Of a stretch of 64,000 nt of DNA, positions 12,850-24,589 are shown piece after piece; the first letter of the stretch is position 1; every line of letters begins with the position of its first letter. This DNA comes from Bactericera cockerelli (taxonomy: Eukaryota; Arthropoda; Insecta; Hemiptera; Triozidae), in contig CM044955.1 in NCBI GenBank assembly GCA_024516035.1, positions 41,452,556-41,516,555 of the forward strand, read 5' to 3'. Both the position numbers and the translations under genes were made by a program. The notes under the pieces are model-generated. The model saw nothing but the letters and a program-made list of their open reading frames with translations, made no database searches and was not told the origin of the DNA.

Positions 12850-13290
12850 TTATTCTGAGCTCTGAAAATGATCCTTTTCCTAATTAACGGCCAAATGGTA
12901 GCTTTTGGGATAATGAAACCATAAAAAGGCACACCTACCACCCAGAAGAAAAAAAATGAGCCATCGTTCATGAAAATCGGTCCAGTGGTTTTGGCTGTAG
13001 AGCGGTCAACGTCAAAGAAGAAGCAGAATTTTTTGAAAAAAAATGACGTTTTTATAGTGTGGTTTTGACCAACTTAACTCAAACCATTTCGATGTTTCTT
13101 TTTTAAAAGCTTGTCTATTATCGTGCCCCAATCTGTATATGTAGTTCAATTTCCTCCATCACTTGTACTTTTCCTCCTACAACTACACGAAATGTGCTAC
13201 TTATGCTGTCGCGTATAGTATACTCTGGGTAGCGCGCGAACTATTTCGATTGACTTGGCGGGTCGGAGCGCTACCGCGCTCCTTAATATA
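12850..13290 (+). repeat. Dispersed repeat R1, copy 2
   Basis: Diverged copy of 8565-9005, beginning AATGATCCTTTTCCTAATTA just after the fold-back element. Confidence 0.7.
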
Positions 13291-14645
13291 CATGGTGTTC
13301 TAATAGGTATAGGTTGGTAGAGGTATGTAGCTAGTCTATAACCGCGAATATTTATTTACTCGCAGTTTTATGTAATAATATCTGTAATATTGAAAACATC
13401 GAAATATTTCAAATAATAATACGTGTCGGTTACAAAGAAGAGCGGGATGCAGTGCGAGGTGTTATCAGAATGTACCGGTAGGAACACTAGAAGGTCGAAC
13501 ACCTTGATCCGTCATGGTGATCCATTCTCTCAGGAATTACCTAACATGCGAACCCGAACTCTTTCTAATACAAATATCTGGAGAAAGAATAATGAATAGG
13601 AACGTAAGTAAGACACTAGGAATAGAAAATAATCTAGTGCGATAGAAAATAAAAAATATCTATGAGATCTATGAAGCTATTTGCTCTATGTATAACATCT
13701 TTTTTGCTCTACGTATAATTAATATTTCACATTTTTGTCTACCAATTGGAGTCAGAAAACGAAAAATTAAAACCAATCGACCCCATCCCTCTAATATTGA
13801 CTACGCCACTAGAGAATATTTCCGAAAATTGATTTTTAATTAAATCCCACTGCAAAGTAAGGTTTAGGGACTATCAGCTGATGAATCTAAGTTGTGAATT
13901 CATCTAAAAAAATGGATCATTGTTTGAGATGAATCGTAATCAAAGTTGCCCTATCTTAACAATAAGGAAAGCTGAATGATATCAAATCTTTTTCCACTGA
14001 TGCCAAGACATGGCTTGGAAACTTAGACCTATGAACATCGAGAAAGGGGAAAAAAAAGGAAAACCAGACAAGCAATTACTATCCTTAATGGTTATATTCG
14101 CCATAAATAATGATTTTTTTTTACTAGATACTTACAGCGCAGACTCTTAATAAATCAGATGTTTCCCGATTTTTTGTTATCATTATTGAATATGTCTCAG
14201 TGTTTCACCCACAAAAGATACCTGTTAAATACGGTCATCTGTCAAAATAATGGATAATCCGGTGCAGTGGAAACTCATTGTCCTGGACCCTTCGGTACCA
14301 AGCAGAAGTTCTTCGGTGTATGGGTACAGGTTCAAATGTATTATTAATTAATTTATTAGATTCTAGAGGAACAAAATTTTAATAGTAAATCTCAAACTGA
14401 GACGAGCAATAGATACTAACTTCTTCTTTGGCTTCCACTCCTTTGGCTTTCAAGAATCAAGACTTGTGTCAGGATGCAAAATATGGTAAGAACAAACTGC
14501 TCAGCCGCTAATAAATATTGTAGAATCTGCCCTCCGACCAGTAGAGATTGAAATCAAAACTAATAACAAGTTTGAAAGCTCCAGAAAGAATTAGATAAGA
14601 TTTGCAAAAGTAAAACAATACCTAATAGCTACATTTTATGTATAA
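13291..14645. other. No gene seen
   Basis: A somewhat GC-richer patch at 13,430-13,570 gives short frames with no family I recognise; otherwise AT-rich. Confidence 0.45.
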
Positions 14646-14888
14646 CTAGCCGTTTGCCCGTGCTTTGCAACGGGACTAAATTTCAAATTTACTAAGGCAT
14701 GGCCGTACTGCTGGACAGCAATGCCTTTTTGAACTTTTTATAATTTTTCTGGACAAAGCGATAATGGTTTTGGGGGGTCAATTCTGAGACATTTTTCGCT
14801 ATCTCTTACCGTTTTGGCTAAACAACTCCGGACAAACAAACAAACATAGGTAGGTAGGTAGTCCTTTTTTCTGTTTTATATATAGAGA
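14646..14888 (-). mobile_element. Non-autonomous Helitron, 243 bp
   Basis: Minus strand: 5' A|TCTCTATATATAAAAC (14888) to 3' hairpin CCCGTTGCAAAGCACGGG, then CTAG|T (14646). Both flanking bases match the A/T insertion rule. Its interior CTATCTCTTACCGTTTTGGC resembles the Helitron at 29,520. Confidence 0.82.
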
Positions 14889-15527
14889 TTTAATAATTTT
14901 ATTAAATTTATTTTTTCCTTTGCATCTATCCAAAAAGGATCATAATACGTATGTTCCGTAAGAACGTTTGTAATTTTAAATTTGAGTCTTAAATAAAACA
15001 ATGAAACGCCAAAATTGTAGAATAAAATTTAACCTGTGACCCGTAACCCGAGAACCCGTTCTTTTTAGAACTTTCATCGTGATTTTTAATGTCACAAAAC
15101 GTTCAGGAAATGCCGGGTTCCATTATGTCTACTGCGTTTTCCTTCATTGAACTGACGAGGCTGATTAGAGAATCACTTTGATTCTAATTAAAACATTGAT
15201 TAGGTAAGTCTTCCTGGTAGATCTACTCTTCATTTTTGAAGGCAACCTCTGTCGACATGGTCGACAAAGCTCTGAAGATGGTCAAAGTTGTGATTCATGC
15301 CGAACTGATAAGCTCTGAATTGAAACACGTATTGTTACTTTAAAATTCCAGTCAGGGGTTTAGATTCGAATGACAAACTGTTCTGTGCTGGGCTAGGACA
15401 GAGAGAGATCAAGCTGGCCGAGACATTGACAGTGGAAGTGTGGAGTTTGAGGGTGCCGTGATCTTGACATCACTGAGGACAACGAGGATTATGATAGCCA
15501 AGATGATGGTACATACTTTACCAAAAT
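14889..15527. other. No gene seen
   Basis: AT-rich, then a mixed segment (15,240-15,500) with GTCGACATGGTCGAC palindrome; not recognised. Confidence 0.45.
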
Positions 15528-15682
15528 AAACAAGTTATCATATTTGTGTCAATCACTTACGTGATATCACAACAACTTAAACGCGCTTTAATATACATAT
15601 ACACGCTGAAACCGGGACCCGAACCACCGACCACCAGGTTACAAGTCCATCGTCCCATCGTTCAAGCTGCTGAGGTCGGTTG
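15528..15682 (-). mobile_element. SINE family A
   Basis: AAGTTATCATATTTGTGTCA, GTGATATCACAACAAC, CCGGGACCCGAACCACCGAC (B box, reverse), CAAGCTGCTGAGGTCGG. Confidence 0.75.
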
Positions 15683-15853
15683 ATTAAAATAAACAATTAA
15701 ACACATTGCACGATTTTGTAGATTTCAAATTGATAGACTGCAGTCACATATTTTCTATATTTCTAGGCAAATTTAATGAACTGTTGATGGCACTTTGCCA
15801 TGGAAACATTCAATAAGAAGTGTAAGAATTCTTGGTAATTAGTGTAATGACTA

Positions 15854-16366
15854 TCCCCCAAAAAACACTACGTGTAAAAATAGTCGTCAAGTGTTGGAAT
15901 GATTAAAAAGAACTGATATCGAAAACGTCAATTTTCTATGTGTTGAAGGAATTATTTTTCACGTAATAAGTCTCTTGATAATTCAACCAAAATAATAGCC
16001 TCACAACAACAATACACCTTTGAGCAAACTTCGATTTGGTAATTTGAGAATTTAACCAAAAAATAGCTACACAACAAAACAATGCTCTTGTAAGAACAAT
16101 GTTGCATAATTACAGAACCATTGTTCTTACAAGAGCATTGTTTTGTTGTGTGGCTATTTTTTGGTTAAATTCTCAAATTACCAAATCGAAGTTTCCTCAA
16201 AGGTGTATTGTTGTTGTGAGGCTATTATTTTGGTTGAATTATCAAGAGACTTATTACGTGAAAAATAATTCCTTCAACACATAGAAAATTGACGTTTTCG
16301 ATATCAGTTCTTTTTAATCATTCCAACACTTGACGACTATTTTTACACGTAGTGTTTTTTGGGGGA
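15854..16366. mobile_element. 513-bp near-perfect palindromic element, TA duplication
   Basis: TA on both sides (15852-15853, 16367-16368). Arms 15854-16101 and 16119-16366 are almost exact reverse complements around a 17-base loop. Ends TCCCCCAAAAAACACTACGT. The frames in it are mirror artefacts. Confidence 0.9.
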
Positions 16367-16539
16367 TATCACTACTTTTTGATTTAGATGAAATCCTCTG
16401 ATAGATGAAATAGAAAGTAATCAACAGATAAAAGAAAAAAGACTTTTATTTTAAGGTTTTTGTGATACGCAGTAATATTATAAGACTATCATATAAAATG
16501 TTGGGTAATTTATATTGAACTAGTGCCGTTCTTGAGATA

Positions 16540-16872
16540 CAGGGTCGGACGTCCTGCCTAATATCCATATATTTTGACGTATAACTCGTTAACCGTAAAT
16601 TCCAGAAAAATGAAGTCTGTTGATAATAACTCCTTGTGGTAAAACCTTTCGAACAAGTTAAAACTTGATTTGTTTTTTCGATAATTTTTTTTTTTTCGTC
16701 CGGCTGCCTGACGAAACCGACCAGAAACTAACATCAAGAGTGTATGTCGAGTTATAAATTGTTCGACAGGTCTTGCCATAAGGAGTTCTTATCGACAAAT
16801 TTCATTTTTCTATAATTTACGGTTAACAAGTAATACGTCAAAATATATGGATACGCAGGACGTCCGACCCTG
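16540..16872. mobile_element. 333-bp inverted-repeat element, CAGGGTC ends, TA flanks
   Basis: CAGGGTCGGACGTCCTGC at the left and its reverse complement at the right, with about 105-bp arms. TA flanks both ends, and the symmetry extends about 13 bases outside (CCGTTCTTGAGA / TCTCAAGAACGG), so the true ends may be further out. Confidence 0.78.
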
Positions 16873-17194
16873 TATCTCAAGAACGGCAAGTCGTAACTCA
16901 CTGAAATTTGTTGTAATGAAATTCTCTCAATGACACCTTTAGACAATATTCCACAAGACACACCATTCTGTTTAAGATTTTGAAGTTGGTCCATTTCCAG
17001 CCTGACTGGGGCTGTGTAGATATACAGGTTTTAGCGTTTTTTGATATTTTTTCGAGAAACCCAGGCTTGGGCGAGACTTTATGGATGCCCTGTATTTGTA
17101 GGTAGTTATTTGTAAATTTTGAATGAGATCTACGTAATTTACGATTCAAAATACAAAAGTATTGATCCAAATAAATGCTTTATTTAGACAGTCA

Positions 17195-17475
17195 GTGGCC
17201 AGCCTCCGTGGCGTAATGGTTGTAACTACTGCCCGTAGTCCAGACATTTCGAGTTCCATTACCGGTTGTTGCAGACTTTTCTAATATTTTTTTCCCCTCT
17301 AAACACGTGAGTCTGGAATCACAGCCCTCCAGGCTGGGTGAGGTAAATGTGGGTAGCTGGAACGATTCCCAGCGAATGGAGGGTAAAACCCTCCCCTGAC
17401 TAGTTCAAATCAGGACGTTAAAACCAAAATACAATCAACTGGTCACAATCGTTTTAAAATGAGGTTGGTGTGATA
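17195..17475 (+). mobile_element. tRNA-headed SINE (family B), full length
   Basis: Head TCCGTGGCGTAATGGTTGTA (A box), CGAGTTCCATTACCGGTTG (B box). Core CTCCAGGCTGGGTGAGG, GTGGGTAGCTGGAACG, TTCCCAGCGAATGGAGGGTA. Tail CAGGACGTTAAAACCAAA. The core is shared with the 5S-headed family C. Confidence 0.8.
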
Positions 17476-17529
17476 AATGGTGCTTCTTTTGTGGGACTTA
17501 AACCAGTTTATAATAATGAAGAAAAAAAC

Positions 17530-18546
17530 ATTAACAATAATTCATTAATAATCAACTAGTGTTTTAACCTTGTATTGAAAATTTAGTAATGAACTCGTTA
17601 AAAAACGGACAATTCTGTTTCGTGGTTTTGTTTACAATACAATTTTAATTATATTATGTACCTACGTACATGACCAATTCGATCTTGGTAAAATAAAGAG
17701 AGAAATGAAAGTGCCGAGTATTATTATGTGTTCAGAAATGTTGACCCATATATTTGCCTAACTTCTAGTTGCTAAACATGGTGTCATTTCAGCATAATCG
17801 GTAGATATAAACAGAAGAAGTGAGAAATTGTACTAGATATACATTTAATAATTATGAATTAATAGGCAAGCATATATCCATGGAATATACCCTGAAAATT
17901 TCAGCTCGATCGGACAAAAATGCAACTTATATCACGTTTCATACATAGGTAGATGGATAGTTAGATTGTGACAAATAAATGTTGATCGAGTTAAACCATA
18001 CTCACTTCGTTCGAAATTAAACGGTCATAGGAGGTTGACTCAAACTAGCAACTACTGTTTTTTTTTTCTCACGAGAATACCGGACATCCAAAGTAATAAT
18101 ATAATAATAAGCCCCAAAATCACCCAATTTGGGCAAGGGCATTTATTTACAGATGAACTGCAAATGTTTATTGATATTATTGAGTCAACTCTGAGGTTAC
18201 AATACAATACAAAGAAAAATACAATTCAGAATATGAAGTGCAATATAATGCAATACAATACAAGCATGTACTGTTTTCCTTAGATTTTTTTATACTTTTA
18301 ACTTTCAACTTTTAACTCTTAACTTTCTCTCCTTGTCTTGCTCTCTCTTTTTCTGAAATAAAGGGAGTCTTTTTCACTTTTTCACCTTTTCTCTATTTCA
18401 CTTTTCTCTCTTTCTGTTTTTTCTTCTCATTATTAATATTATTTATATATATATGTACAGATGTACACATATACATATATGTATAATTGTATATATTTAC
18501 ATCTCATTCTGCTTGTTCTTACAGTACATGCTTGAATTTTACATCA
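17530..18546. other. No gene seen; CT-rich and ATACA-rich low complexity
   Basis: Contains (AATAC)n-like runs at 18,195-18,265 and CT/TTT-rich DNA at 18,290-18,430. Confidence 0.5.
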
Positions 18547-18707
18547 TTTTGACATTTCCTTAACTACTAGCTCCCATTGTTGTCTATCTCTTGCAATGGA
18601 TTGCCATTCGGGACCAATGTTCTTCTTAAACTCATCGTACCATCTGATGTGTTTCCTGCCTCTTGCTCTTTTGTTTGATCGTGGGATCCATTCTGTTAGT
18701 TTTTTTG

Positions 18708-19377
18708 GGAGGCACCCTTTTCCGTCCCATTTACCTTTTTTTCACCTTATTCCGTCCCGTCGATTCCGTCCCGTCAATATTTTACCACCTGATTCCGTCC
18801 GGTCATCGTAAGGGTTCAATACCCGATTCCGTCCCATTTGTTCCGTCCTATATACATAAATAAATACATAAATTATAAATTCAATATTTTTCATCAGTTT
18901 ATTTTCAATCACGTAAAATAAACTGAGAACAATGGCGATGTTCACCTATTAGGAGGCCATGCCTCAAGAATAGAGTAGGGTTAGGTAAGATACATAGAAG
19001 GCAATGCCTCAGGTTTATAGTAGGGTTAGGTAAAATACATAGAAGGCCATGCCTCAAGAATATAGTAGGGTTAGGTAAGATACATAGAAGGCCATGCCTC
19101 AAGAATAGAGTAGGGTTAGGTAAGATACATAGAAGGCCATGCCTCAAGAATAGAGTAGGGTTAGGTAAGATACATAGAAGGCAATGCCTCAGGTTTATAG
19201 TAGGGTTAGGTAAAATACATAGAAGACCATGCCTTCTATGTACTTATGTACATAGTACATAGGTGCATAAGATAAGTGACGGGACGGAATTCAGTGATTG
19301 ATCTGAGAGGTTCGGGACGGAATCGAGTATCGACTACCTGAGAGAAAAAATTCGCGGGACGGAATGAGGTGTCGTCC
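18708..19377. mobile_element. 670-bp DNA element with 9-bp target duplication inside the LINE
   Basis: Flanked by GTTTTTTTG at 18699-18707 and 19378-19386. Ends GGAGGCACCCTTTTCCGTCC and (reverse) GGACGACACCTCATTCCGTC are similar inverted repeats. Subterminal TTCCGTCC words occur six times to the right of the left end and three times, inverted, before the right end. A 45-bp minisatellite fills the middle. Nine-base duplications are typical of Mutator-like elements; assignment is tentative. Confidence 0.78.
18950..19240. repeat. Minisatellite, about 45-bp unit, six copies
   Basis: Unit contains GAGTAGGGTTAGGTAAGATA, CATAGAAGGCCATGCCTCAA. Copies alternate between two versions (AAGAATAGAG and GGTTTATAG). 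Each carries GGGTTAGG. Confidence 0.93.
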
Positions 19378-19724
19378 GTTTTTTTGCCCATCTTCTGCTG
19401 TCCATTCTTGCCACATGTCCGCACCATCTCCATTTTAGTTTTGTTGCTTCCTTACTCAGATCATCCATTTTCATTTTGTTACTTATTTTTTTATTGCTAA
19501 TTTTATCAAATTTTCGGATGCCTAACATGCTTCTGAACATTTTATATTGTGTAGCATCCAGTTTCTTCAGGTCTTTCTTTGTTAAGGCCCAAGTTTGACA
19601 ACCATATAAAATTGCTGGGTAGATACACATTTTAAGTGCTTTCGTTTTTGTTTTATCATTAATTTTCATACTTTTAAATATTTTTTTCATTAACCTCACA
19701 TCCAAAGTACAGAGTAAAAAAAAA

Positions 19725-19802
19725 TCTACCTAGCCGGGATTCGAACCCAGGTCACCTTGCAAACTTTGTAATTTACCTACACCAGTCGACGACCACCACA
19801 GA
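19725..19802 (-). mobile_element. tRNA-like SINE head (family D-like)
   Basis: CTAGCCGGGATTCGAACCCA (B box, reverse), GGTCACCTTGCAAACTTTG and ACACCAGTCGACGACCACC (A-box side). Confidence 0.6.
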
Positions 19803-20164
19803 GACTGCTCAATACATAATATTTTATTATGTATTTATCATTTGATTTGCAAATCAATATTTTTGCTTGTTACTGGCCAATATTTTATACACTGCTCATA
19901 ATAATAATATAGATCTAGTTTACCTCTTGATGTAGAAACCTTTTAATGAATTTATAAAACGTTATTATTCCCACTCTACCAAAGCGGTCTGTTGGCAGCT
20001 TGGATGAAGCAAAGACGATTAGGTCTCACCCATATTTTAAGTTCTATGTGCGGCGAAGATTTTTTTGTTACTCTCATTAATCTTAATTCAGTTTTTTCTT
20101 TTTGTGTCTCACACTGTCGTTGATTTTTTTAAAATTTTATTTACATCATATTATAATTTTCCGT

Positions 20165-20585
20165 AATTAGACCTTTAGAAAGAACCTTCAGTCATGCACG
20201 TGGGATAACTAGGCGTGGCTCCAGGGTTCATTATAGATATTCCTTTAGAGGACTTTAAATACTTTTCTACTTGTTTCAACCATCTGAAACTAAGCGATCT
20301 CATTCCCTTTGACTAGACCTTTCTAAAAACACCAGAAATACATCTCTAGGATAACAATAGACGGCTCTGGGCTCCATAATAAGTATTCCTTTCAAAGGCT
20401 ATAACTCAAGTTCGGTCCAGTGTGATACTTTAATTATATTTTTATATTTTTTCCTATGGTAAGACCTTCAAAAAATACCACAATCACAGTTCCAAGATAA
20501 CCAGGGGCGGCTCTGTGGAACTTTCCGGTTTTATTTTAGAAGGCTATATCTCCTATCCTATAAAAAATAAATACTTGAAACTATA
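20165..20585 (+). repeat. Three diverged copies of a ~145-bp unit
   Basis: Units start near 20168, 20318 and 20462, with the order 'ACC TT..A(A)GAA..CC', 'GGATAAC(C/T)AG', 'GGCTC..GG', 'ATTCCTTT.AG'. Old tandem duplication or part of a decayed element. Confidence 0.5.
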
Positions 20586-20599
20586 AAAGGTATGCAGAG

Positions 20600-20975
20600 A
20601 TAAAAATTCCCTATTCAAAAACGTAGTTCACGTCTTTCCACGATAAGCACACGTTGCTGTACCCTTGACAGAAAATTGGTCTGAAAAAAAAAAAACCCGT
20701 ATGAAAAATTTCATGAAATTCAAGATTTTCGGCGTGGCTAGAAAACGACTTTAACTGTACGTAGGAACCTCGTGCTTTCGTGAAACACAATCTATTTTCG
20801 CGTCTCATTACGAATTTGAAATAAAAATTGATAAAAGTTTGCGGGAAGTGTGCGAAAACAATAAAACAAAATACATATAAACTCTGTTTCGTGTTAATAT
20901 AGGCCGGTAGGCTGGCGCTGCTTGACGAGCGCTCGCCTCCCGGCGAGCTTGATGCATAGATTACATTATTCATAG
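20600..20975. other. CpG-richer patch without a supported gene
   Basis: Contains GGCTGGCGCTGCTTGACGAG and CGCTCGCCTCCCGGCGAG, unusual for this AT-rich region. The 120-codon minus frame has no domain. Could be an unmethylated promoter or an older insertion. Confidence 0.3.
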
Positions 20976-23585
20976 CTCTTTGTTGAAATTATTGTGGATC
21001 AAAAATCTGGATTTACGTATTTATTTTAGGTAAAAATGTATACCTAGTCGGGAAAATGGAGCATAAATTTTCAGAAAAGAATATAATAATTATTATGAGA
21101 ACCTGATTTGAGAAATGCTTTGCACAACTTTTGAATAGCGAACAATAAGAGTGACACCAGAATAGACATGTTTTCAACATTTTTCCTTTGGAAAGCTAGA
21201 ATGGTGTGTTTACATTCAGCCGTAGTGAGCAGGGAAGTAGGTCTGACGAAGGTGTAAACCTCTCACTCATACACCTGCTCATTTATTCTTCCATTTTTCA
21301 CAAGCACAAAGGAGTGCATAACAGAGCAGGACAAGTAGCAGTAAAATTTAGGAAATGAGAGGACGAATGAGGGATGAGGTGATTCAGACCTTCGTGTCCA
21401 CTTCTCTGCTCACATTGTATTTTAAATGTGACCAGATCCTATAAGTGAATGTGCATGCAGTGTGCACAGTGCACACCATAGGTTCTAAGGATCTATTTTT
21501 TTTGTTTTCGACTAACCAATGATCATGACAGGACAAGTTTATAATTTCTTAAGTGCTCCAGTGTTCAAAAGCTACCCTTCTACATATTTATGAAACTAAA
21601 ATATAATTGTATTTTTTGAAATCAGGGATCTACGATGTTTCACACCTGACATTTCTATCAAGGATGCTTAAAAATCTCGAGTTAGTGTTTCAACCCAAAG
21701 AGGATAAACGATCAAGATTTGAATATATCAGTCATGTTTGGTAAGGGTGAATCCTTATCTGTTAAAAAGAAATTAAATAATACAAACAATAAAAGGCAGT
21801 CGTCGGCGTTTGACGTATTAAAAAATCATTTATCAGCTGTCATTTAGGAGGGTTGGATTTTTATTTTTAATGGGGTCCTAATTCTATGAGTGAATATTAA
21901 TATTATTTAATTGATTTTTTAATCCTGAATGTTGTTTCAAGGATTTCAAATTTAAACTTTTTTTATTGGTTCTGGAGTAGATCTGAATCTGGATAAGCTG
22001 ATTTCGAAATACATATTTTCATTTGTCTTGTTTGGTATAATTATTTTGTTTAATTTATGACGTATCAAGGTATTGTTTAACTTCTTTATTTACTGAACTC
22101 ATTCAATCAGTGGCATCTTTCATGTTTTGCTAACGTCTATTGTAGATTGTAGACTAACTTCACAAAAAAAGTAAAAAAATCTGCACAATAATAGGACTCT
22201 TCTACTTATTGCGAGGAGAATATCCTAATAAAAACATTATGTTATTCCAAGTTCGGACAGACGGGTTGTCGGACAGCAGTAATTCGCATAGACTCATAGA
22301 GTACCTCAATGCCTCTGGATTAGCATTTCCATTTGAGGAAACCGCTCACAAAGCAGAACACATCTTCAAGGTGTTACCTACCTGTAAACCGGTGACATCT
22401 TTATAATAATGACAAAACAAAACGCATAAGTCTAAAGATGAGCGATCGTAAACATTCCTATAGGACCACAACATACAAGTTATGCATTATGCTGGAGTAA
22501 GCTCATCTCTTCGTATGCTACTGCCTTCTGCTTACTCCAAAATTGAGTGCTTTCTGAGGAAGTTAAAAAAAAATTCAACTGGCAATACCTTTGAAATAAT
22601 TCTGTAAGCAACTGCTACTATTATTTTAACATAGTTGCAATACCTACAATACCAATAAAAAAACAAAAGCTGCATTACAATGAGTTCGTGGTAGTAAAAC
22701 TGTGGTTCTCTCAGCTCCAGACATCTCAGGACAGCTGTTTCGGCTCTCAAGCTCCCAACTGACGAGGGCTACTAGACCGATTCAGCTGTCCTCGGATGTG
22801 AAGCTCAGACTGCTCAGACAACCGATGTTGCACTATGAAGGCATAGTAGGCAAGTCCATACCTACTATTAGATAGATACTTTTTCCTTTTTTTTTTTGAG
22901 ACTTGAAACAGTAGTACCTATCTACCTACTTGGATAAATATGTCTGACACTTCAGCAGAACTAAAATAAAATGGAGACTATATTTATTACAGTCGTTTAA
23001 CGATTGAAACACTCCATATTTTAAGGTAGCGGCGTAAAACATTAGGTATCTAATGTGACTAATGTGTGTATGATAAAATTACGCATTTACAATAAGTCGA
23101 TACTTTTGTGTCTAACTCGTTAATTTAATGCAATACAGTTACGAATTAGAACAAGTTAGTGACGACAAGGTTCAGATTTAGATCATGACTAATTTTATTT
23201 TTGGGTTGTCATCCAAATGATGAAGTTCTGAATAAAAAAAAAACTATGTTTAATAAAAATATATATTATTTATATATTAAAAAATATACTTTTCAATAAA
23301 AAACTACTGCGTACTCTTATTTTATCATAGAATAGGTACATTTCGTCCTTTGATTGAACCAAGCGAAAGAGAACAACTGACAACTTATACTTATTTGCCG
23401 CTCAGTGAAAGCTAATCGAGATGAATGCTACGAGAAATTTTTATCAACTGACTCCACAGTGCTTGAAGGAAGAAAAATTCATTGTTTGTTGGGATCTGAA
23501 CCACGAATCTCCGCGCTAGCTTGCTTACCAGTCTGACGGCTTGACCAATGCATATCAGCCGCCACGTGTTGTTATAATAATACTC
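20976..23585. other. No gene seen
   Basis: 2.6 kb of AT-rich DNA. Frames up to 72 codons show nothing recognisable. Confidence 0.5.
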
Positions 23586-23590
23586 TTTAG

Positions 23591-23738
23591 AACTGACCTC
23601 AGTAGCTTGATCGATAAGGCGGCGGATTTGTAACCTGGAGGTCTGTGGTTCAAGTCCCGGTTTTAGCGTAGATTCTGTAAAGCTAGTTTGAGTAGTTGTG
23701 ATATCACGAAAGTGATGAACAAATATGATAACTAATTA
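23591..23738 (+). mobile_element. SINE family A
   Basis: GACCTCAGTAGCTTGATCGA, TAAGGCGGCGGATTTGTAAC, GTGGTTCAAGTCCCGG (B box), AAGCTAGTTTGAGTAGTTGT, GATATCACGAAAGTGATGAA. Confidence 0.82.
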
Positions 23739-23739
23739 T

Positions 23740-23945
23740 ACTCTTTAGAGGAAGGTTACCACCAGGTAACTTTAATGCTCAAAGCTTTTTCTACCACTTA
23801 ACCCTCAGAGTCTTATTATTATGTGGTCACAAACTCAAATTAATGAGGAAAAGTTCATAGACTGGGAGGGATTTAAATCAACGGATCCCTACGCTACCTG
23901 GATTAGCAGACTAGTGCATTAACCACTTGACTACCAGTGCACGTG
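23740..23945 (-). mobile_element. tRNA-like SINE (family E)
   Basis: CAGGTAACTTTAATGCTCAA, TATTATGTGGTCACAAACTC, GGGAGGGATTTAAATCAACG (weak B box), TTAACCACTTGACTACCAGT. Directly follows the family A copy. Confidence 0.72.
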
Positions 23946-24464
23946 TTGTGAGGAAGCACCTGATCTCGTAGCCTCTATTAAACTTTATGACCTGGACCTG
24001 CCTGATCCGACAGCACATTGGCTTTTGTGATCTCTGCTCATGACGCTGCTTCACTCAATGCTCATGCTGATGCCCTAGCCACTGGTACCTGACTAATTGG
24101 CACTGTCGTAAATTTGTAATCATTAGCACCAGACCTAGATGGATTAAAGATAGATACATCCATGAACATACTGTACTAATTGCCTGTACTATGTTGCATG
24201 ATGATTATGTTGTTGTCTGTAACTCCAACAACATTGAAGAAAGGCATAATTGGTAGTAAATAATTTATCCATGTAGGTATGTACCAGGAATTAAGTTCTG
24301 CAGTTCTAGTGACTCTTTTGAAGTTACTTATTATTTTTTCGATTTAGAATAGTTCAATTGAATGACATCCTATATTCGATGTCAAAGTCATCATACCTAC
24401 AGCCTACCTACTTCACATAATTATATTTGGTGCTAATCACAATCGTGATTTCTCAAACAATTGC

Positions 24465-24585
24465 ACTGCACTACCCGTAACACAATTACTCAAACTCGCC
24501 TTACTAAATATTTGCCATACTTGAGACTCGAACCACCGACCTCCAGATTACGAGTCCAGGTATCACGTTATCGATACTACAAATT
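24465..24585 (-). mobile_element. SINE family A, diverged
   Basis: ATTACTCAAACTCGCCTTAC, TTGAGACTCGAACCACCGAC, CTCCAGATTACGAGTCC. Confidence 0.65.
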
Positions 24586-24589
24586 TTAT

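Larger units (their letters stand above)
18547..19708 (-). mobile_element. LINE ORF2 C-terminal region, split by a later insertion
   Basis: Minus-strand frame 19705-19387 reads YPAILYGCQTWALTKKDLKK, LDATQYKMFRSMLGIRK, then ATKLKWRWCGHVARM. This is the typical region after the RT domain in LINEs ('LYG.QTW', 'W.GHVARM'). The C-terminal tail resumes at 18698-18547 (WIPRSNK..-like, HQMVR, NIGPEWQ-like). The two parts are separated by the 670-bp insert at 18708-19377. Confidence 0.82.

Noticed and set aside
12424..12971. Overlapping 66-70 codon frames on both strands
   Set aside because: They lie in the arm of the fold-back element and mirror each other.
18905..19147. Leu/Arg-rich 80-codon repeat protein
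   Set aside because: Translation of the 45-bp minisatellite.
18950..19240. Interstitial telomeric repeat
   Set aside because: Although GGGTTAGG occurs in each unit, the 45-bp period and other sequence are not TTAGG arrays.
20611..20973. 120-codon minus-strand frame
   Set aside because: No domain, no homologue recognised, low-complexity F-rich stretch; nothing but the open frame supports it.
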